Below the pieces are notes generated by a model. The model was given only the letters and a program-made list of their open reading frames with translations. It did no database searches and was not told where the DNA came from. Below are positions 1 through 4,712 of a stretch of DNA of 11,046 bases, in pieces. The position numbers and the translations under genes were made by a program. Position 1 is the stretch's first letter. Every line of letters starts with the position of its first letter. Source of the DNA: Acidobacteriota bacterium (GTDB lineage Bacteria > Acidobacteriota > Vicinamibacteria > Vicinamibacterales > CAVVIG01); NCBI GenBank assembly GCA_003222455.1, contig QHWF01000067.1, forward strand, positions 1 to 11,046, given 5' to 3'.

Positions 1-18
1 CACATTAGAAGCAGACAC
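1..18 (-). CDS. possible 5' end of a gene running off the left edge
   Basis: On the minus strand a full-strength Shine-Dalgarno sequence, AGGAGGT (30 down to 24), is followed after 5 nt by a GTG at 18-16. The frame stays open through five more codons (S-A-S-N-V) to the window edge. A second GTG at 22-20 runs into TAA almost at once, and an ATG at 5-3 lies too far from the site. The start would be about 108 bp beyond the stop of the 119-residue gene on the same strand. Only six codons are visible, so nothing can be said about the product. The call rests on the ribosome-binding site alone. Confidence 0.35.
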
Positions 19-126
19 TCACTACCTCCTGTGGCGCAGGCGCCTTCTCGATTCGGATCACTCTCCGTGTCAACCAGATTCCGACAGGACGGGACGGTCG
101 CCGCGGATCAAGAGTTGATTCTCCGA

Positions 127-486
127 TCACGCTCGCGACAGGTAGTTCTCGGGCACGAACACGTTGCGGATTCGAAAGGGCGCCGGCGACTCGAACATCA
201 GGCGAACCCGCATCTCGTACGACGTGGCCGGAAACGCGAAGAATGGCATCGGGCTGCCGACTCGCGCGACCCAGGATGCCGTGGTCGTCCCAGTCTCGCG
301 ACAGAGCGCGCTGACAACCGCTGCGACGAGCCCCTCGAGCGGTCCCGACGAATCAATGGCATCGGCGGCCGCGCGCGCGCGTTCGCCCGGCGTCGCGCGC
401 CGGAATTCATCGATGAATGCGTTCACGACCCGTTGATAGCTCGAACCAGCCGCAATCGCCTGCTCACAACATTCACGCGCGGTCAT
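127..486 (-). CDS. hypothetical protein, 119 aa
   Basis: I do not recognise this family. The protein begins MTARECCEQAI and looks mostly helical at first (helices over about residues 1-35 and 45-65, rich in Ala, Glu and Arg). It then has a more beta-like C-terminal half with an aromatic stretch (PMPFFAFPATSYEMRVRL) and ends in RNVFVPENYLSRA. There is no signal peptide, membrane segment or known catalytic motif, so it is probably cytoplasmic. The ATG at 486-484 lies inside the end of the upstream 55-residue gene, giving a 14-bp overlap that suggests translational coupling. The small-plus-larger overlapping layout resembles toxin-antitoxin pairs, but no toxin fold can be identified from the sequence. 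A longer plus-strand open frame covers the same bases (31-582) but has shadow-like Arg/Pro-rich composition and no ribosome-binding site was found for it. Confidence 0.65.
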   Translation of the reverse strand: MTARECCEQAIAAGSSYQRVVNAFIDEFRRATPGERARAAADAIDSSGPLEGLVAAVVSALCRETGTTTASWVARVGSPMPFFAFPATSYEMRVRLMFESPAPFRIRNVFVPENYLSRA

Positions 487-640
487 CCAGCAGCTCCTCG
501 AGCAACAGGCGGGTCCGCACCGGGAGGCGGTCCGCCGGATAGTACGTCAACACGAGCTTCAGGGCATCGGCAGAGGAGGTGAGCCCAAGCTCGCGCGCCA
601 GAAACGCAGCTTCGATCGTCTCGCGCGTGAGAACAGCCAT
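473..640 (-). CDS. small hypothetical protein, 55 aa
   Basis: This short gene reads ATG (640-638) to TGA (475-473). It encodes a 55-residue protein that starts MAVLTRETIEAAFLARELG and ends LLLEELLDDRA. The sequence suggests two or three amphipathic helices with balanced charge and no export signal. A GGAAG ribosome-binding site lies 9 nt before the ATG, and a good -10 box (TATGAT, 672-667) lies about 27 nt upstream of the ATG. Its last 14 bp overlap the start of the 119-residue gene, so the two probably form one transcript. Size, order and overlap would suit a small antitoxin or accessory protein, but I cannot assign a family. Credible codon use plus promoter, ribosome-binding site and coupling support a real gene. 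Confidence 0.6.
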   Translation of the reverse strand: MAVLTRETIEAAFLARELGLTSSADALKLVLTYYPADRLPVRTRLLLEELLDDRA

Positions 641-672
641 TGCAGCAATCTTCCGCGAGGAGGTGCATCATA
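641..672 (-). promoter_or_regulatory. candidate promoter -10 box and ribosome-binding site for the 473-640/127-486 pair
   Basis: Read on the minus strand, TATGAT at 672-667 matches the sigma-70 -10 consensus at five of six bases. A TTGCG stretch sits just in front of it, close to an extended -10. No convincing -35 box is visible at 17 bp. A transcript starting near 660 would have a leader of about 20 nt containing GGAAG 9 nt before the ATG at 640. Confidence 0.4.
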
Positions 673-712
673 CGCAACGCCTCACGCCAGGTTCATGGCC
701 TGATTCGGCCAG

Positions 713-741
713 CCGTCACATTCGGGCACTGGTCGTGACGG
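713..741. terminator. short inverted repeat downstream of the 769-1659 gene
   Basis: A perfect 7-bp inverted repeat (CCGTCAC at 713-719, GTGACGG at 735-741) with a 15-nt loop lies 28 bp beyond the TAG of the DUF5818-like gene. No T-run follows on the minus strand, so it is not a classical intrinsic terminator. It may help end the transcript or may be an operator for the small gene pair. The rest of 641-768 shows only the candidate promoter. Confidence 0.25.
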
Positions 742-768
742 TCAGATCGGCAACTCGAAGAATCGGTG

Positions 769-1659
769 CTACCGGGGAACCCCGAGGAGACCTTCGGCCT
801 TGAGCATCAGACCCATGTGGCTCTGGGCCTGCTGCAGACCTTCATCGCTGATCAGCCGCGTCAGGGCGACAAGATCGGCGACCGGGCCCGTGACTTCGGT
901 GCGATCGGTCGCCGTGCGGATTCTCTGCGCGGCCGCGATGGCCTGATCCACCCATTGCAGCACGTTCGCGAGTGACGAAGACACCGGCGCGGCCTGCGTC
1001 GTGATGTTGGCCGTCGCACCGTCGGCCTTGACCGCAAAGTCGAGATGCTGCAGCGCACCGGCCGCCGCCTTCCTGAGCCCGTATCCAGCGCCCGGCCCTT
1101 TCGGTTCGATACCGGGATCGAGCGCGTTCAACACGTGGCTCGCGTGAAGCTTGATGTCGTCGAGACTCGCGGCTTTCGCGGCGAGCCCGGCGTGCAGGAC
1201 GGCGACTCTGGCCTCCTCGACCGCGACCGGCAGAAATCCGCGCGTGCCCGGCGTGTCGCGCCAGTTCGTCATCACGTGGCCGATGTGGAGATGCGCGGGA
1301 ATCGCTTCGACTTTCGTGACCAGGATGGCGTTCCCCTTCCACTCGCCGGTGAGCTTCACCGGCCGCCCGGCGTACAGCGGAAGGCCCCTCGCATCCTGGT
1401 TCGCGATCGGTAACACCTGATTGTCTTGATCCACGAGTACATACTTCGCCAGCGCGTTGATGCACGCGAGCAGGCACTGTCGATCACTCAGCGCGGCTGC
1501 CGCCACCGTGGAGTGATGGGCGGCGCCACACAGGCTGTCGGAGAGTCTGCCGGTGAAGGTCTGCTGCGCCGACGCAGGCCTCACGGCCAAGGCGATCAGA
1601 CAAACACACTTCAGCAATTCAGAATTCGGAATTCGGAATTTGGAATTGCGATTGCACAT
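769..1659 (-). CDS. exported protein with DUF5818-like N-terminal domain and His-rich helical C-terminal region
   Basis: This 296-residue protein (from the ATG at 1659) has a signal peptide with hydrophobic core LLKCVCLIALAV and a likely cut after residue 31 (ASA|QQ). Residues about 33-120 resemble the DUF5818-type Acidobacteriota domain: FTGRLSDSLCG, then C62 and C66, then KYVLVDQDNQVLPIANQ and VKLTGEWKGNAILVTKVE, a small beta-fold with a Cys cluster (C44, C62, C66). Residues about 123-296 look all-helical and carry repeated His (H123, H125 and H128 in HLHIGHVM, then LHAG, LHASHVLN, QHLDF, QSHMGLML), which may bind metal or haem. Function is unknown. It follows the ankyrin gene with only 32 bp between. 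The start is uncertain because codons 1-14 lie inside a GAATTC-type heptamer repeat. A TTG at 1617 would give a shorter but still sound signal peptide starting LLKCVC. Confidence 0.75.
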   Translation of the reverse strand: MCNRNSKFRIPNSELLKCVCLIALAVRPASAQQTFTGRLSDSLCGAAHHSTVAAAALSDRQCLLACINALAKYVLVDQDNQVLPIANQDARGLPLYAGRPVKLTGEWKGNAILVTKVEAIPAHLHIGHVMTNWRDTPGTRGFLPVAVEEARVAVLHAGLAAKAASLDDIKLHASHVLNALDPGIEPKGPGAGYGLRKAAAGALQHLDFAVKADGATANITTQAAPVSSSLANVLQWVDQAIAAAQRIRTATDRTEVTGPVADLVALTRLISDEGLQQAQSHMGLMLKAEGLLGVPR

Positions 1660-1699
1660 GATCCGAATTCAGAATTCCGAATTCAGAATTCCTAATTCT
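1614..1699. repeat. GAATTC-type 7-nt repeat array, fold-back
   Basis: Two blocks of degenerate heptamers face each other. Units AGAATTC, GGAATTC, GGAATTT, GGAATTG occupy 1621-1648, preceded by GCAATTC at 1614. Units GAATTCA, GAATTCC, GAATTCA, GAATTCC, TAATTCT occupy 1665-1699. A 16-nt centre (1649-1664) separates them. The core is itself palindromic, so the blocks can pair as one long imperfect hairpin. The array contains the TAG of the ankyrin gene (1692-1694) and the first codons of the next gene. It is AT-rich in a GC-rich setting. Confidence 0.85.
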
Positions 1700-3275
1700 C
1701 CGTGGCGCCTAATTGTTTCAGCAGCGCCACCGTGCTCGGATGGACCAGCTCCACCGGACGCTCGAATCCGATCAAATCGGCGCCAGCCGGGGCGGCGGCG
1801 CTCCCTCTGCCGGTCGTTGAACCGAACATCGCCGCCAGCAACGGGGTGATGCCACGCGTGTTCTTCACGTTGACGCGGGCGCCACGGTCCACGAGGAACT
1901 GAACGACCGTGTCGTGCCCCAGCGCGGCCGCGACGTGCACCGCGGTATCGCCAGCCTGGTTCGCCGCATTCACGTCGCCGCCCAGGCCGGCGGCGGCAGC
2001 GACGGTGTCGCGCACGCGGCTCTCCGGCTCGATCTTGCCAAAATCGATGGCCTCGATTCCGCGCCGGCTCGCCGTCTTGCTCGACCCCATCCCTGCCGCC
2101 AGCATCAGCGCGGTTGCGCCGTTCGGCATGGTGACTCCCGGATCGGCGCCTCCAGCCACGAGCACCGGCATGATGTCGGGCTCGAGGAACCTGGCTGCCA
2201 GCAAATACGGGGTCGATCCGATCAGCGTCGCCGGCAGATTCCAATCCGTGGTGTCGCGCCGCACCGGCGTGCCCTTCGTCATGCGGACATCCGGGTTGGC
2301 GCCGTGAGCGAGGAGCGCCTTCACCAGAGGCAGATCGCTTCTCAGGATCGCCGCATGCAACGCAGTGTATCCACTGCCGAACGCATCGGGATCCGCGCCG
2401 TGTTCCAGCAGCAGCGCGGCGACGTGACCGTTGCCGCTGTGCGCGGCGAGCACCAGGGCGCTCACGCCATCCGGCTGCGCATCATTCGGGTCGGCTCCGG
2501 CCTTCAGCAACAGCCTCGCAGACTCGGCGTCGCCGGCCCTGGCGGTGAACAGCAAGGGCGTGGCCCCGCCTCGCAGCACCGTGTAATTCAGCTCTTCACG
2601 TCCCGCACGCTGCGTCTGCTCGCCGACGACGGTCTGCGCGTAGGTGAGGGAGCGGGCGCGAATGTCGGCACGGGCGTCGATCAGCAGCTGGACGACCTCC
2701 GGATGTCGTTGTGCCACCGCCCACATCAGCGCGGTCTGATGGTGCTCGTGCTCCTTCGCGTTCACGTCGGCGCCGCGAACGAGCAGCGCTTTCACCGCTC
2801 TGGCGTCGCCCGCACGGGCGCAGGTCATCAGAACGGTCTCGCCGTTCAGCAGCGTCGCGTTCGCGTTGGCGCCAGCCGTCAGGAGCCGCTCGACCATCGG
2901 CGCGCTGCGGTTCGTGCAGGCTAAATGGAGGGGAGTCACCCCCAGGTCGTTGGCGACATTCGCGCGCGCGCCGGAGCGGATCAACAGATCGACCATCGAG
3001 AGATCGTCCCGATGAACGGCCCAGTGAAGCGCGGTTGCGCCATCGCCCGGCGCGGCATTGACGTCAATTTTCAGAGGGCGTTCGGTCAGCAGCCCGCGTA
3101 CCGTTGCAACGTCACTGTTCTTGACCGCCTGGATCAGGCGCAGATCCGTCGCCGCGGCCAGGCCGACCGACAACAGCAGGGCGGCCACACACGTAGCGCG
3201 TACGTGGCGGCCGCGGAGCGGCCGCAAACCAAGACAGCTTCTAAAGCCGAACACCTGTCTCACTCGCAGGGACAT
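1692..3275 (-). CDS. secreted ankyrin-repeat protein
   Basis: From the ATG at 3275 the protein is 527 residues. After an Arg-rich N-terminus it has a hydrophobic export segment (CVAALLLSVGLAAA) and then about eleven ankyrin repeats. Typical repeat signatures are GATALHWAVHRDD, GVTPLHLACTNRS, GETVLMTCARAGD, TALMWAVAQRHPE, ATPLLFTARAGDA, GVSALVLAAHSGN, GYTALHAAILRSD, GATALMLAAGMG, GDTAVHVAAALGH and GITPLLAAMFG, most followed by an LL..GADVN-type turn. Ankyrin arrays bind other proteins. With an export signal and its place just after the DUF1592/DUF1552 pair, it may scaffold that periplasmic or surface unit (inference). The start is uncertain: TTG 3338 and ATG 3314 overlap the DUF1552 gene, ATG 3275 lies 16 nt past its stop inside a palindrome, and TTG 3227 would give the neatest signal peptide (MRPLRGRHVRATCVAALLL). 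None has a clear ribosome-binding site. Confidence 0.85.
   Translation of the reverse strand: MSLRVRQVFGFRSCLGLRPLRGRHVRATCVAALLLSVGLAAATDLRLIQAVKNSDVATVRGLLTERPLKIDVNAAPGDGATALHWAVHRDDLSMVDLLIRSGARANVANDLGVTPLHLACTNRSAPMVERLLTAGANANATLLNGETVLMTCARAGDARAVKALLVRGADVNAKEHEHHQTALMWAVAQRHPEVVQLLIDARADIRARSLTYAQTVVGEQTQRAGREELNYTVLRGGATPLLFTARAGDAESARLLLKAGADPNDAQPDGVSALVLAAHSGNGHVAALLLEHGADPDAFGSGYTALHAAILRSDLPLVKALLAHGANPDVRMTKGTPVRRDTTDWNLPATLIGSTPYLLAARFLEPDIMPVLVAGGADPGVTMPNGATALMLAAGMGSSKTASRRGIEAIDFGKIEPESRVRDTVAAAAGLGGDVNAANQAGDTAVHVAAALGHDTVVQFLVDRGARVNVKNTRGITPLLAAMFGSTTGRGSAAAPAGADLIGFERPVELVHPSTVALLKQLGATEN
3190..3225. repeat. GC-rich double hairpin at the start of the ankyrin gene
   Basis: Two adjacent perfect inverted repeats. 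CACGTA (3190-3195) pairs with TACGTG (3201-3206) over a 5-nt loop. GCGGCCGC (3207-3214) is repeated at 3218-3225 with a 3-nt loop, giving two NotI sites 11 bp apart. They fall in the N-terminal coding region of the ankyrin gene under most start choices, immediately downstream of the TTG at 3227, so they would also fold in its mRNA. Confidence 0.7.
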
Positions 3276-3293
3276 CGGCTTTAGAAGATGTCT
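3232..3293. repeat. long inverted repeat at the DUF1552/ankyrin junction
   Basis: The arm at 3232-3250 (core CTTCTAAAGCCGA, 3238-3250) is the reverse complement of 3275-3293 (core TCGGCTTTAGAAG, 3275-3287) with one mismatch over 19 bp and a 24-nt loop. A short CCTG/CAGG stem can form inside the loop. The outer arm begins in the TAG of the DUF1552 gene (3292-3294) and the ATG at 3275 lies where stem meets loop. There is no T-run, so it is not a standard intrinsic terminator. It could be a processing or stability hairpin, or a dispersed palindromic element. Confidence 0.8.
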
Positions 3294-4635
3294 ACAGCGA
3301 CAGAATCCGCGCATCGACTCGTCCCGTGCTGTCTCCAATCTGATCCACGTGCACGCCGAATTGATCCAGGAGCGTCAGATGCAGATTTGCCAGCGGCATG
3401 TTCTTGAACCGGACGTGCCGTCCTCCCTGCAGATTCCCGGCGCCGCCTCCCGCCAGGATCATCGGGATATCAATCGGCGAGTGGCTGTTGCTGTCCGCCA
3501 TCCCCGCGCCGTACATCATCGTCACATGATCCAGCAGCGTGCCGTCGCCGTCCGGGGTCGCGTGCAGTTTCTGGAGCAGCCTGGCGAACATCTGCATGTG
3601 ATACGCATTGATCTTTGCGACCTTCGCGACCTTCTCGGGCTCCTGTTGATGGTGCGATACAGGGTGATGCGCGTCGGGCACGCCAATCTGCGGGTAGGTC
3701 ATGCCGCTGTGCTCGTGTCCCACCATGAGCGTGATGACCCGCGTGAGGTCGCACTGAAACGCCAGCACCTGCAAATCGAACATCAGATTCAGATGATCTT
3801 CCCAGCCCGACGGGATGCCCGCGGGATGATCGACGAGCGGCAGCTCCTGATCGCTTTGCGTCTCGGCAATCTGGATGCGCTGTTCGACGTTGCGAATGGC
3901 GTCGAGGTATTCGGTGAGCTTCGTCCGATCGCCCTGCGGAAGAACCCCCTGAAGGCGCGCCACTTCCTCGCCGACCGAATCGAGCACGCTGCGCTGCTGG
4001 CGCAACCGCGCGCGCCGCGCCTTTGGATCCGTGCTGGTGCTGTCGCCGAACAGGCGCTCGAAGATCACACGCGGGTTGTTCTGGGTGGGCAACGGCGTGT
4101 TCTGACTCTTCCAGCTGATGGTGTTCGTGTAAGGACACGCGAACCCGGTGTCGCAGGCGCCCGCCGTCTCGCCGGACTCGATGGCGAGCTCGAGCGACGC
4201 CACCTGCGTCAGCTTGCCTGTTTCCTGGGCGAGGATTTGATCCATCGAAATGCCGGCATCGAGCCAGGTCTCACTCAACGGGGGCGACACGTCGGTCAGG
4301 AACCGCGTGCTCGCTTTGGCATGCGCGCCGCCCGGCCGTCCGGGCGTCGGAATGCACTCCAGCCCGCTCAACACGAGCACCTGCTCGCGAAACGGCGCCA
4401 GCGCGCTCAACGTCGGTGTGAGCTCGTAGGCCGGGCCTTCGGTCAACGGCAGGTAGTTCTTCATGATCATGCCGTTGGGCACATACATGACGCCGAATCG
4501 GTTGAACGGTCTGGCGGCCGTCTTCTGCAGCGCCGAGAGTGCGGGCACCATGCTGTCGAACAGCGGCAACGCCAGCATCGACCCGAGGCCGCGTAAGACG
4601 GTGCGCCGCGGTATCGCTTTCTTCGAGATGATCAT
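3292..4635 (-). CDS. DUF1552 family protein with Tat signal
   Basis: This 447-residue protein matches the DUF1552 family (PF07586) in length and layout. The N-terminus IPRRTVLRGLGSMLALPLF (R10-R11) is a twin-arginine export signal, so the protein is probably exported already folded. Family-like stretches follow: NRFGVMYVPNGMIMKNYLP, then VLVLSGLE, then RFLTDVSPP, a central charged helical region (about 215-270), HEHSGMTYPQIGVPDAHH, and near the C-terminus MYGAGMADSNSHSPIDIP with a Gly-rich GGGAGNLQGGRH (about 396-408). DUF1552 proteins are typically encoded beside DUF1592/DUF1587 cytochromes, as here. Their chemistry is not established, though the conserved His, Asp and Asn pattern recalls DUF1501-type proteins. 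An AAGG ribosome-binding site lies 7 nt before the ATG. The gene starts 75 bp beyond the DUF1592 stop and ends at the 3232-3293 palindrome. Confidence 0.92.
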   Translation of the reverse strand: MIISKKAIPRRTVLRGLGSMLALPLFDSMVPALSALQKTAARPFNRFGVMYVPNGMIMKNYLPLTEGPAYELTPTLSALAPFREQVLVLSGLECIPTPGRPGGAHAKASTRFLTDVSPPLSETWLDAGISMDQILAQETGKLTQVASLELAIESGETAGACDTGFACPYTNTISWKSQNTPLPTQNNPRVIFERLFGDSTSTDPKARRARLRQQRSVLDSVGEEVARLQGVLPQGDRTKLTEYLDAIRNVEQRIQIAETQSDQELPLVDHPAGIPSGWEDHLNLMFDLQVLAFQCDLTRVITLMVGHEHSGMTYPQIGVPDAHHPVSHHQQEPEKVAKVAKINAYHMQMFARLLQKLHATPDGDGTLLDHVTMMYGAGMADSNSHSPIDIPMILAGGGAGNLQGGRHVRFKNMPLANLHLTLLDQFGVHVDQIGDSTGRVDARILSL

Positions 4636-4663
4636 TGCGTGGCCTTTCGATGACCGCAGGCTT

Positions 4664-4712
4664 TTGGCTCCTGGCTCCTGGCTTTTGCCCTGAGCCTTGA
4701 GCCTTGAGCCTC
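4664..4712. repeat. GGCTC-type 7-nt repeat forming a hairpin
   Basis: Seven consecutive heptamers read TTGGCTC, CTGGCTC, CTGGCTT, TTGCCCT, GAGCCTT, GAGCCTT, GAGCCTC. Three GGCTC/GGCTT units therefore face three GAGCC units, which pair as 5-bp blocks separated by 2-nt mismatches. The array abuts the TGA of the DUF1592 gene (4711-4713) and fills most of the 75-bp spacer before the DUF1552 gene, ending about 20 bp before that gene's ribosome-binding site. It has no T-run. Confidence 0.85.

Noticed and set aside
1614..1699. CRISPR array
   Set aside because: Units are 7 nt with no spacers of constant length and no cas genes. The array is a fold-back of short tandem repeats.
3058..4596. 512-codon plus-strand open frame opposite the DUF1552 gene
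   Set aside because: It is antisense to a gene with clear family motifs, is very rich in Arg, His and Gln, and has no recognisable domain. High G+C leaves such shadow frames open.
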